Position numbers and translations under genes: made by a program
Shown: in pieces, positions 45,343 to 57,206 of the stretch
How positions within the stretch are numbered: the stretch's first letter is position 1
Layout: every line of letters starts with the position of its first letter
The notes under the pieces: generated by a model
The model's database searches: none
Seen by the model: only the letters and a program-made list of their open reading frames with translations
Told to the model about the DNA's origin: nothing
Assembly (NCBI GenBank): GCA_019671005.1
Contig: CM033726.1
Coordinates: forward strand, 21,575,657-21,639,656
Reading direction: 5' to 3'
Source: Hibiscus mutabilis
Taxonomy: Eukaryota > Streptophyta > Magnoliopsida > Malvales > Malvaceae
DNA length: 64,000 nucleotides

Positions 45343-46212
45343 GTCCTCGTATGCATTTTTATTTTTATTTTTATTTTTTCGTTATTTTTATGCATGCATT
45401 GAGGACAATGCCTCACTCGAGTTTGGGGGGGATTGTTATTAGTAATTACCATGTTTAGTTACATTAATCTTAAGCATTACATTTAGGATACATAAATTGC
45501 TTGCCATGCCTTTAAATTGGAACAAGAATTGCTTAGATTTGATGAATATTCAATGATGACTTTACCAATGCACTTAATTGATAGAATTTTTATTCTAGGA
45601 TAACCATGAAAAACTTAGAATTTTACTATGATGCTAAATTTGATGAAACACTGTTGTGGTTTGATTGATTTAAGGAGTTCTAGTAAACTTAGGTTGATAA
45701 TTAACTAATTGGGGGATTAGAATAAAAATTGGATGAATGCTAGAGGTGCCCGAAATTGGCTCTAGCATATGCTAAAAAAAATTGATCACTAGAGGTGCCC
45801 GAAACTGGCTCTAGGAGGCGTTAAAAATTTTTTTTTACTAGAGGTGCCCGAAACCGGCTCTAGTCGATTAAATTAACTTAAGAAAACTAAAAATAAAACA
45901 CTAGAGGTGCCCGAAATTGGCTCTAGTTAAAACAAGTTAAAAAGAACCCAATGAAGTAATTTGAAAACCTATTGTTTGCATAGAATCCGAAAAATCAACT
46001 TGCACACAACTTCGCACACACGCACAAGCATTATAGTTTGATTCCGAGTAACTCCTCAGTTTTCCGAAAAATAAAAAGCCAATCATACTTTGTGCCCCGG
46101 TTCAGAGAATTGAAATCAAGTTCAAAGCTAAGTTTGTGAAAATTTGAAGTCTTGGCAGGTAATTATGAGTTTGCATTGCTTGAGGACAAGCAATAGTTCG
46201 AGTTTGGGGGTG
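45343..46212 (+). other. Element F2 3' untranslated region with PPTs
   Basis: It holds a T-rich run (45353-45388), a first PPT-like module (45401-45431), four hairpin repeats (45740-45926), and the PPT module ending GAGTTTGGGGGTG at 46212, against the 3' LTR. No gene is seen. Confidence 0.75.
45740..45926 (+). repeat. Four CTAGAG...CTCTAG hairpin repeats (F2 3' UTR)
   Basis: Copies are at 45740-45765, 45789-45814, 45838-45863 and 45901-45926, each 26 bp, core GTGCCCGAAA. Spacing parallels F1. Confidence 0.82.
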
Positions 46213-47761
46213 TGATAAGTGTTCAAAAGTACTATTGTTCTTACCCTTTTTACTCATATTATTGTTAGACTTAGGCTCATATTAGTTGCATAGTTAGCCA
46301 TTCATGCATTAATCCATGTTTCCTTCAATCGTTGAGCTTGATTACATAACTTGGTGATTTTTGTGGAAATAGATGCTGCTTTGGTGTGTTTTTGTGTGTG
46401 TATGTGTAGGATCACTTGCCAAAGCAATGCCGAGCTAGTTGCCAGGGCAATGCATAAAGGATATGCCGAGCTAGTTGCCAGGGCAGTGCATGAAGGAGAC
46501 GCCGAGCCAGTTGCCATGGCATTTGTCGACAAAGACCAAAAGCAATATGGATGTCGAAATTCATGACTTTACAAGCCCAAGATGACATGGAGCAAGGCCC
46601 AAGCCCAAAGGAATTTGATTGCCATGCAGAGATTAAAGAAGAATTAAATTCCAAGAGGATAGGAGAAGTTCTAATAGGAATAAAATTATAATAAAGAATT
46701 ATATTCTTTAAAGATAATTTAATTCCAACTCAAACTCCTCCTCAAAGACGGACTTTGGCCTAGCCTTATAAATATCAAGGAGATTTCGACAATTCCAAAG
46801 GGGGAGAGCAAGAGGGAATTTCGACAACTCCAAGAGAGGAAGCAAGGGGAATTTTCGGCAAGCATCTAGGGCAAGGAATTTTCGACAAGCTTCATCTTTT
46901 CTTCCTTGTTCGATTGGGTTCATGCTAGGGATTGTTTATCTTGTGTTTCTTTGGAACCTAGCCATGAACTAAATTTACTTGGCTATGGTTATTGTGTTTT
47001 GTGGTTGTGAGAAACTATTGGTTTTTGTTTAGGTAATAAGAGTTTGCACTTTTCTATTTCAAGGTTTATTCATTCTTGATTCTTATTATTGTTTACGAGT
47101 GAATTGGGAGATGATCTCGTGATTTCATCCATTTATCTAATATCGGGAGAGTTAGATTCAAGAAACGAATGAATATGATCTTTATTCAATCCAATGATGG
47201 TGAAGATTAATCCGGCTTAGGAATAAGTTAAGGATTTCAACGGCTAAGAGGAGCGCAAGATTGGTTGTTGTTCACCCTTGATTCACGCAGGGATGTATTA
47301 TCAAGGCATGCACAAATAGCTAGAGTTTCGACTTAGGGATAAGAAGAAACCATTGAAGAACGCTCCGCCGAACCTTGAAGTTGCTGCCCAGTCGCCCAAG
47401 CAGTTGCCCAACTAGTCGCCCAAGCAACCATCAATTAGTTGCTACGGCAACCCCGTCGTGCAAGTTGCCACGGCAACTGAGTTGCCCGTGCACTCTTTTA
47501 CCAAGACAATCCAATCGGCTATCACACCTCAACTCACGATAACCTAGCCTATCTCTCTCAATTGAATTCATCTTTTCTTTTACTTATTTGCCTTTTAGAT
47601 TAGTTAAAACTTCTATAATCTATTACTTGTGTTTTTACTTTTTACAGTGCAAGAGACTAGATTCTTGAAGTGGCACCAATCCCTGTGGAGACGATATCTT
47701 TTATACTATAACTTGCGACGTGTATACTTGCACAATTGCGTAGCACTTATTACGTGCAACA
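46213..47761 (+). repeat. Element F2 3' LTR (1,549 bp)
   Basis: It runs from TGATAAGTG to GTGCAACA. It has three 36-bp units (from 46429) and a TATA-like TTATAAATA at 46767-46775. It differs from the reassembled 5' LTR at about a dozen positions by eye. Frames 46302-46654 and 46708-46923 are not genes. Confidence 0.88.
46767..46775 (+). promoter_or_regulatory. F2 3' LTR TATA-like box
   Basis: TTATAAATA, one substitution from CTATAAATA of the other three F LTRs. Confidence 0.5.
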
Positions 47762-47766
47762 CCCAC
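47762..47766. repeat. Target-site duplication of F2, right copy
   Basis: CCCAC, pairing with 29153-29157. Confidence 0.85.
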
Positions 47767-48285
47767 CTTTTCATATCCAAATACTGAGTGCTAAGATACT
47801 TCCTCTTGAAAGCTCTTCGGAAGAACTCCCAAGTTACATATGCCTCGAGAACGCTAGCAATTGTGGTCACCCACCAATGATATGCATCACCCTACAACAG
47901 TGACACAGTGCAACCCAACATGCTCTCCTCATTACAACCCATTTGGTTCAGAATGCGGATTGCCTTCTTCACCTTCTAAACTCCTAAGACTTAAACCCTA
48001 AAATTCCTCACCTTCTAAACTCCTAAGACGCTCTAAGGGTAAATCTTGATTAGCCACCACAGTATGTGCTAGTTCTTGCGCTTGCAACCCAGCCATCACT
48101 GCTTGGAACGCTCTCGTCATCGCTTGGATTAACAGAGTCAAATCATCCAATACTAGCACAAGAGGAGCCTGGGGTACACCACCCACCCCAACATCGACAG
48201 GAGCAACCAACAGAGGAGGAGGTAAAATATTAGTGGGATTCCCTTCCTCAACGTTTTTCTTCTCAACTCCTGCTTTATTAGCCAT
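47762..48285 (-). pseudogene. Element E gag, N-terminal part
   Basis: The start at 48285 gives MANKAGVEKKNVEEGNPTNI, a Pro/Val-rich stretch, LDDLTLLIQAMTRAFQAVMA and ELAHTVVANQD, stopping early at 47998 after 95 codons. The rest to 47762 is capsid sequence in other frames. Near the stop, CACCTTCTAAACTCCTAAGAC occurs twice about 40 bp apart, a short tandem duplication that created the break. The start agrees with the aligned gag start of A. Confidence 0.75.
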
Positions 48286-48528
48286 CGAACGTGTCTCACA
48301 TCAAACCATGCTAACAAAAGCATCAAAACACATTAAAGTCAGTCTAGCATTAGGCAAAGGATCCAAGACAACCTTATAAAACATTTTAAAACCTCGATAA
48401 CAGGTAATGTGTTCCCAATTCAATCCCCAACATGGTATTAATCAATCACCGAACATATACACAATCACCGTGCAATTCAAACAACATCAGTTAATCAAAC
48501 AACAACATCCCAACTTTTCGAAACCTGT

Positions 48529-48540
48529 CACTGATACCAA
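48529..48540 (-). other. Element E primer-binding site (degenerate initiator-Met)
   Basis: The minus strand reads TGGTATCAGTGA; the first nine bases match the initiator-Met PBS TGGTATCAGAGC. It lies four bases from the LTR boundary at 48545. Confidence 0.7.
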
Positions 48541-48591
48541 AAAATGTAGCCCCCTCGATCCGGCCTTGATGCCTGACTGAACTAAGAGAAC

Positions 48592-49315
48592 TTGAGGTGT
48601 GCATAATTAACTGTAACCGTTAACCGGTATAACCATTACAGTTTATAGGTTAATTAACTGAACCATTAAAGATAACAGTTTTGGTTAACCGAACAGTTAA
48701 AAATGATGGCTAATGGTTACGGTTACGGTTACAAATTTTGACTAATGGTTAACCTATATAGGTTAACTATTATTAAATTATTTATATATATATATATATT
48801 TAAAATATAAAATAACTTTTAAAAAAATCAACTCAGAGATACAAATATACACGCCCTTTTTTTTAATTCTAAACCCTATTTCTAAAATAACTTTGATGGT
48901 ATATTGCTACAATGTTATTGTTATGTGCTGTAACTTTTTAAACTTTAAAATATTATGAAGCTTGTGTGTTGTGTCTTGTGTCGAAACATTATAGTATGTA
49001 AGTATTTTTTAAATTATGGCGTAAGTGGTTAGAATATCTTTATTTAAGTATTTTTATGAATATTTTAACATAATATTTATAGAAAATAATTTTATATTAT
49101 TCCATAAAAAAATAGTGAACATGTGGGAAAAAATTGTAATAGGTTACAGGTTAACCTATAACCGAACCATCAGTTAACCGCGTCTTAACGGTTAACCATC
49201 AACGGTTAACTGTTTCTTAATGGTTAGGTTACGATTAGCCAAATTTAACAACTGCTATAACGGTTAACTGACTGTTTAGGCTAAACAGTACGTTAACCTA
49301 CCATGAACACCCCTA
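48592..49315. mobile_element. Non-autonomous hAT-like DNA element (724 bp)
   Basis: The flanks are AAGAGAAC (48584-48591 and 49316-49323), an 8-bp duplication typical of hAT. The terminal inverted repeats match at 10 of 13 positions: TTGAGGTGTGCAT on the left, TAGGGGTGTTCAT read in from the right. There is no transposase frame. The interior has many GGTTAAC/GTTAACC words at both ends and an AT-rich centre (48781-48830). Removing it restores the E LTR sequence seen at about 23484. Confidence 0.82.
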
Positions 49316-49570
49316 AAGAGAACTACATTAGGTTTGCCGAAGCAAACCGGAGAAAAATTACGAAAAACGGTCCATTTTTTTCTTTTGTCTTATCTAGATG
49401 CATATTATAAATCCTAAGTGTACATGCTTGCAGCAGGTGAAAACTCAACTCAATCGGGCATCGAATTGACGTCCAATTGATCGCACTGAAAATTTAGGGA
49501 CCAAATTGTAAATTCATAAAATTGTAGGGTTTTAGCTCATTTTTATGTTACCAATCTTTAATTAAGCAGG

Positions 49571-52500
49571 TGTAACAACCTTAAAGTATACTTGTAAGTC
49601 GAATATACATTAAAGATGTTATAGAGTCATTGAAAGAAATATTGACTTGTAATTTTTTTTATACCAAAATTCATCTTGCAGTTTAACCTTTCTCGGTTTT
49701 GAATTAAAAACTATGTTAGTCTATTGTAGCTAGTTTTGACCCTGAATTGATTTATAAAATTCATAATTGAGTTGTTGAAATAAAAATATAATTCAAGATG
49801 AAAACTATGTACACTACCTAAACCCTTTCTTAATTTTCAAATTTTTACGCAATCAGGGTTAAACAACATTTAACTACGTCAAAATTCATAGTTATTAATA
49901 GTAAATCATTTCTCTAAGTCCATAATTCCATAACAATGTATAAATACGTTATAAACTTAAACTTACAAAACATTTTACCCACTTAAATTATTAAATGCCC
50001 ACTAGTCTATCAAATTACGTTAAAGATGTACGTACTGTACTTACAGATAGTAACTTGATCTTCCCAATTAACAGCTTCTCCTTGCTAGTCTATTTTCGGA
50101 GAACCTACGTGTGAAATTAAAAACACGCTAAGTACGAAATTAGTGAGGCAATAATCTTATTTATCAAAACGTAAAATAAAGCAATACATGTTATACATTA
50201 ACCTAGCATGGTTTCTGTCTAAGGTAGTATCGTACTAACAAGGTTTTCATAGTCAGTCAATATTCATGTGCAAGTCATAATTTTCTAACTAGTCTAGTTT
50301 CTAATACTCCATTATTACCAAGTAAATCATATGCATGGCATAGTTCACATACATGACATATTTCATACACATAGAATAATTCACATGCATGACATGGTTT
50401 ATATAAATGTGACATAATTCATATAGATGACATACTTCATATACATGGCATAATTTTTATATATATATATGACATGAATTAGATACATGGCAGAATCCAT
50501 ATACGTGGCATAATTCATATACGTGGCATGATTCATATACGTGACATCATTCATATACATGACTTAATTCATATACATAACACGATACGTGTACATGGCA
50601 TAATTCATATGCATGGCATAATTCATATACGTAGCATAATTTGTATACATGTCGTGATTCATATACATAGAACATTTCATAAATATGTGACATTCTTCAT
50701 ATACATGGCATGTTCCGTATTCATGGCATGGTTCATATACATGACATATTTCATATACATGGCATGGTTCATATTCATGACATGATTCATATGCGTAACT
50801 TGATTCGTTTACATGTAATGATTCTTTTATCATTGCCCAAAGTAAGCTATATGAGATCGAGGTACGTGAGTCATCTTGAAATGACACCGTAGTGTCTAAC
50901 GTAAACGTAAAGATGAGTACGTACTCGGGGACGCTCTTTTCTCCCCATAAACATGAAGCACCTCGACAGTGCACTCGGGCACAGTGGGCGTAGATCCCTA
51001 GGGTGCATGTGACACAATCATTTTGTCACAATATTTTTTTGATAACATGAACATAAGGGTGCAACTGCTAAAGACTCTATGGCATGACAACTATACCGTG
51101 GACTTTCATACACAATACTTGGGCATTTATTTCATCATTAACTCAACATCATAATCAATCATACATATAAACATTTCATATTTCATGCTTCATCATAAAT
51201 ATTCATGGTAAACATAGACCATCAAGCTTGCCATGCCGAGCAATGTATCATATCATGTATTATAGAGAAATGCAATGCCATTTTCAATGTAATGCAAACA
51301 TTTAAAAATGCACTCACCTTGGCCATTTATTAATATGCCTCACTAAGCTCTATTGATCCTTTCCTTTATAGTACTTCGAACCTTCTTTTTGATTCGGATC
51401 CAACTTCACTTATCACATGAATATAAATAAACATTTGTTAGATTCACTTCTAACAATATTTCACTTAAGCTATTTAATCATTCAACATAAAAATGTTCCA
51501 TAAATTTCTTTCCTTCCTTATACTGTTCACAAACTCATTTTTGGTCCCTAATGACCATTTTGATCTTCAAATAATTCCTCCAAGCATGCTAACCAACATT
51601 AGACACAAATTGTCTCAATTTCCATTTTCTGTCAACTTGCACTACCATCAAAGATTTACTGCTACGGGGAAGGATACATATTGAATCTTAATCTCCTTTA
51701 CACCGTAGAAACTAGATTCGATAACGGTTCTACTGGTATAAGCCAAATAATTTAATAAAATCTACAAAAATTATGAAAATTCATCAAACTCACGTTTACA
51801 GAGTTGTCCTGACAGAAACTGTTATGTAATTTTTCTGACCTTCATTCGATTAAAAACTAATATCTTTTAACTCGGAACTCAAATCAGTTTCCATTTGTTG
51901 GAAACAAAACTAGATTCGATAAGCTTTTCAACCATATAAACTAATAACCCAGATTCAATTTGTACGATTTATGGCAAATTTTCAAAGCCGAATTCCAATA
52001 TTGAATTTCGGAACAGACTGCTATTATGTTTTCTTACCTTTCATCACTTAAAAAGTCATATCTTTTGATATATGAATCGAAATCAATCACCGTTTGTTTT
52101 AAATGAAACTAGACGAATAAAGCTTTACATCGATATAAAATTTACCATCTAACCATTTTTATAGAATTTATGGTGAAATTTCAAACTTACTGTCAAATCC
52201 AGTTTTCCTACACAGCTTCCATAAATAACTTCAAACTTTATACTAATTTTTCCTTACTTTGCTATTTGTCAATTTGGTCCCCTTACTTGATTCAAACCAC
52301 TAATGTATCACGTTCTTCATCAAATAATTTTTCAAAAATAATTCCCTCTAATTTTTCGTTCCTTCCGAAATAGTCACTAAAACGCAAAGATATGGATTCA
52401 AGCTTCTTAACTTTGCAAATTAGTCCTCAAATCAACATTAATACATGATTTCTATTATTTCAACTAAAATCAGATTTAGTCCTTCTCTAAAACCTCATTT

Positions 52501-53263
52501 CCGATTTGGTCACTTAGCTTTGACAATTTCTCAAAATGGTCACTAACTCGATTCAACATTGGTTTAACATTCTAATTTCAATTTCATATTTCCAACTTCA
52601 ACGATAACATAAATACACTTCAAAATCATAAAATTCAGATTAGTCCTCTAACTTTTAGAATTGCCGAAATGGTCCATATACCTTTAATTTAGGGTTTTGC
52701 TTTAAAATAACAAATTCAAGCTTACTAGATCATTTGTCCAACATCCAAACCCTAAATCAAACTTGAATCCATAAACCCTAATCATATGCATAATAATCAA
52801 AACATATAGAGTTTAAATCCCAACTCAATAACATGATTTTAACATCACAAAAGCTTGATTTCAACTTGAATTTCAACATGGAATCATAAAATCTCAAAAA
52901 CCCCAATTAAGTCCATAAACCCTAATTTCTTTCTCATCAAAATTATCATCAATCAAGCACGTATTTCATGAATTATTGACATCAAAAGATAGATCTTGAA
53001 GAGTATAACAACTTTGCAGTTGAAAATAATACCTGAAAATCGAGTTTCGGGGCTTGAATCGCTTGGAAAATTTTCACCCTTTTTTATCCCCTTAGTTCGA
53101 AATATTTCAAGGAAGATGAACAATTTGGTTCATCTTTTACTTATTTAAATCCACGTTAAAATTAAATGAATTTAAAATTCATTTAATTAGTGAAATTACT
53201 AATTTGCCATTTTAATCCAATGGCCAAGACTTAATCTTATCAAAAATCAATGGCCATGATTTG
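49571..53263 (+). repeat. LTR-like segment D-2
   Basis: It starts TGTAACAACCTTAAAGTATA directly after AAGCAGG of the E LTR. It is collinear with D-4 (61453-64000) but carries an expanded 18-bp minisatellite at 50326-50816. The conserved hairpin is at 50125-50150, and its reverse counterpart (GCCTCACTAAGC) at 51337-51350. It is about 3.7 kb, non-coding. Whether it is a solo LTR or the remnant of a full element cannot be decided, because its end merges with D-3. Confidence 0.65.
50326..50816 (+). repeat. 18-bp minisatellite in D-2
   Basis: About 27 degenerate units of ATTCATATACATGGCATA type. The 18-bp period is shown by frame 50528-50785, which repeats a hexapeptide (IHIHDL, IHMHGI, FIYMAW). 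The frame is a by-product, not a gene; the minus-strand frame 50564-50974 likewise. Confidence 0.8.
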
Positions 53264-55980
53264 TGTAACACCCTCTTCCCGTATTAGTTCCCAAACACGA
53301 GTTGATGAATGTCACAAAAACACTTTAAACAAGTTTCCACTGTTATAAACAAAATTGAAAGCATGCACTACCTCCAAATAAAAATACCTATAAAATTTTA
53401 TCAACATCCAAAATTCATTTAATAAATTTTTAATTAGACTAGACATATTAAGATTTCCAACCATAACAACTTTTGACTCATATTCATCATACAAAAATTC
53501 AAACAAATTTTCCAAATTCACGTCACAATGCAGAAAATTTCTAAAATTCTGCTGCCTTGTTTTCTGACCTATCATCGAATAAAAATTCATATCCTTTTAT
53601 ACAGACCTCAAAATCAATTACCATTTGTTGGAGAATAAATTAGACTCAATTCATAGTTCATACAAATAAGATTCAATTTCTAATCCAAATCATAGAATTT
53701 ATGTTGATTTTTCAAACACACTGCATTTACAGACTTTCTGAACAGATTTATATTTCTATATTATAAGAATACCAAATCATTAGTAACTTAAGCCTTTATA
53801 CCTTACTATCAAAAGAACTTCACCAATTTTAACATACACATCATTTACGTTACTAGTTCAACCATAGTTTTAGTTATAAGTTTACACAAACCATAACCAT
53901 ATATACATGCGAACTAGTTCAATCAAACAAAAGGGATATATGCCATTACTGTAAATATAGTGCTATACTTCCTGAAATATAGATGATGCTCGCTACTCCT
54001 CCTTCGTAACTCTGTCAAAACCTATGCATGACAATCATCATACGCTAAGTATATACTTAGTGAGGCAATAAAACAAAACCAATTGCGATATGTCATAAAT
54101 AAAAATATAAATGAATAACCATGCATGTGATCACCTTACCATTTCTATACATGTCTACATAAATCATATCAATTGTAGCAACATGTATCAAGATAACAAT
54201 TTAGCTCTTACCAATATTTTTGCCAATTCTATCCACAAGATTTCAAGCTTCAACCCTGTTTCTATTTTATTTAGCCCCAAGTATTTATTTAAGAGAACTT
54301 GAGTACCCGAGTCATCCCTGTATACCCAACCTTGTTTGAGTATACATATACCCGACCTTACTCGTGTATATATGAATAATGCATCGTAGTGCTCTAAGTA
54401 CCCCAACCTTACTTGAGTACATATGAAATAGAATATTTATACAGCTGTTTATGACTTTATGGCTAGCCAACTATACTTTATATCTCTAAATCATACTTGG
54501 GCCCATATCATCAAATAATTGTATTCATGGAAAATGTAAATCATAATATGATATATATAGCAACATTGGGCAATTCATACCCAAATTAATATTCACCAAA
54601 GATTATCATTTATATCAAGTGATCCATGCAACTTTATATTCCATTTCTAGCATATGCCAAATATGTCAAGTATATGTTTCATGACATAACAGAATGATAA
54701 TTTATCTCAGTAATGTATGAACATCAATATATCATAATATGTATGCAATTGCACTCACCTTGACACTTTGTAGCTCACTAAGCTTACTTGGCACATTTGT
54801 TATTTTCTTTCTAGCTCGAATAATCTTGAGTTTACTTGTTATCTGAATGTATATTAAATACATAACACAAGCAACCCTAAGTACATATTTATATTATAAT
54901 CAATAATGGAAAGTAAATAAAATAACTATCCATTATATACCAAAATTGAGCAAATAAAACTTTCTATATTCGAATCATATTTTCTCACATTTTTCCAAAG
55001 ATTTTTAACCTTCCAAAAATATTCACATTTTAGTCCCTAAGGACACCTTTAAGCTTCTAATCACAATTTTCAAGCTAAATCCATACATTTCCCATCATTT
55101 ACACTTTAGGACCCCAACTTTAGAAATTCACAACTTAGTCCCTATATTTTTTGAAAATTCCAAATTGGTCCCAAATATCAAATCAACTTCAATATCAACA
55201 TCCAATTCACTTAACTTGATTTTCTAACCCAAAATACTTCAAAAACAAGTTAAACAACCAAGTCCCTAAACTTTCCAAAATTTACAATTTGGTCCCTAAT
55301 GCCAAATAATTAGGGACTTTCATTTCAAACACCTTATAATATCATACTAAACCATTCTTCCTTCAATCACATACTAAAATTCCAAACTTATCATAAACCC
55401 TAAATTTCTATATTTAAATAACATATGTATTTCTTCAATCTAACAACAAAATCACACGTATACAACATCATTCTCATCATTTCCATCATCAACTAAATTT
55501 TTGCAAGAACTTCCCCATTCTTAACAAGGTAGCCGAATGGTCACAAGCCTAGCTTCCATGGAATTTTCATCATTTGAGCACTAAGAACAACATCATAAAC
55601 TTAATTCCAACTTGAATATCCATAAAAACTCAATATTTCAACATGCACTTCACCAACCCTAACTTCCAAACTTAGCTTAGAGACATGGAAACTTGACAAA
55701 ATTTATACCAAAAGATAAAGAAATTCATGAAGAACTATTTTCTATTTCATGTCTCAAACTCAAATCCAACTAAATAAGCTTAAAAAATTGAATCAAAGTT
55801 TCTTACCTTTGACATCCAAACCTCACGGCATGCTTGGGAGAAAGATGAACAAATCTTTCTATTTTTCTTTCTTATTATTAATCCACACGTCCCCTTATTT
55901 AATCTAATAATGCCACATGTTTCATTAAAATGAATTAAAAATTCATTTTTAATCTACTTGACCAATTTGTCCTCCAACTA
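53264..55980 (+). repeat. LTR-like segment D-3, right end truncated
   Basis: It starts TGTAACACCCTCTTCCCG. It shares the D module order: hairpin (54042-54066, perfect palindrome CTAAGTATATACTTAG), CACTCACCTTG and reverse motif GCTCACTAAGC (54773-54783). It ends without a TTACA terminus at about 55980, where a 20-bp tandem duplication (TAGAAGATTCCAAATAAC...) leads back into the E LTR. It is non-coding. Confidence 0.6.
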
Positions 55981-57206
55981 TAGAAGATTCCAAATAACTT
56001 TAGAAGATTCCAAATAACCAACTTAACAGCCACCGTACCGGTACGACAAGGGGTGTTTCGATACGCCTTTGTTATTTCAAAACCCTAGAATTCCAGTAAC
56101 CAAAACTCGATCCGATACGCTCCCGCGTATCGAAATGCCCTTTATAAAAACACTATGTTGTATCGAAGCACCACCCCGAGTATCGAAACACTGGCCAATT
56201 TTGCCTAGGCCCGTACCAAAACAGTTACCCGCGTACCAGTATGCTAAGCATAGAATGGCTTACCCTTACCGAAATAGGAACACCCGTACCGGTACTCTTG
56301 GACCTGTAATGTCCCAAATTACTGTCTAAACACATTTTGATGATATCCAAAACACTCCAACATGCGTCAAACACTTATACAACATTACTAAGATACATTA
56401 CTAACCAAAGCAGCACAGATTCAACAACCATTCTTGGAATTTACACTACTCAAGTCATTCTGTAGGCATCCATCCTAATATCATTCCATCAAGCAATCAA
56501 AAGTTACATTTGATACATTTAAGGCATACTCATCATGCTTGCACATTTATAGCATCCTACCAAACTTGCTTGAATCATCAACAATGGCAATCAATCAAAA
56601 CCAGCTAGATGCATACTCTAGCACTTGGCTAGCAACAACATAGGCAAGATTCACTCAAGCTCAATCAACATCAAACAACCCATAAAATCCAGCACCACTC
56701 ATGCTTAAAACTCAGGAAATATAGAAATACAAATCCCTAAAAATATGGCAAACACATTGCCTTATTAACCGGAAACTTAAGCGGAGTTCATACTCAAAGT
56801 AGTCTTTGTCTTAGGATCACTTTAGCATTGCCTTTGCAGTCCCAAAACTTCAATGCTCTGCATCATTAAGAAAAAGAGAGCGTAAGCACACATGCTTAGC
56901 GAGGATGCTCATAAAACAATGATGCAATTTAAACCATTTGAAAACCCAACACTTGCTTTCAAAACATGCTTATAACCAAAGAACTTTTCCTTGTTTCCAA
57001 CTGAAACAATGCATAACAACCTTTATGCAACAACATATACATAATCCATGCTTAGATCCCAAAGCATTAAATCATAGACAATGATTAAATCCCAAAGCAT
57101 TATAAAGTAGGTTTAACACATGAACTTTCACATATATTGGCATTTATAGTGACCTGGATAAACTACCCTCTATCCACAGAAATCGGATACACGAATCTCT
57201 CATACC

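Larger units (their letters stand above)
29158..47761 (+). mobile_element. Element F2: Athila-like Ty3/gypsy retrotransposon (contains F1)
   Basis: TSD CCCAC is at 29153-29157 and 47762-47766. The 5' LTR is 29158-29834 plus 38368-39238 (1,548 bp, split by F1), the PBS is 39245-39262, gag-pol is 39449-44966, and the 3' LTR is 46213-47761 (1,549 bp). Without F1 it is about 10.1 kb, normal for Athila. Gag, protease (DLGAS) and RT (FMDDFSVFG) are of Athila type. The LTRs differ at about a dozen positions by eye, so the insertion is young. Several frame breaks in pol remain to be explained by decay or assembly error. Confidence 0.88.

Noticed and set aside
48716..48733. Telomere-like GGTTAC run
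   Set aside because: Plant telomere repeats are TTTAGGG; this is three copies of a word found throughout the hAT element's ends.
50528..50785. Frame with repeated IHIHD-like hexapeptides
   Set aside because: It is the 18-bp minisatellite read as codons. Period, degeneracy and location in an LTR explain it.
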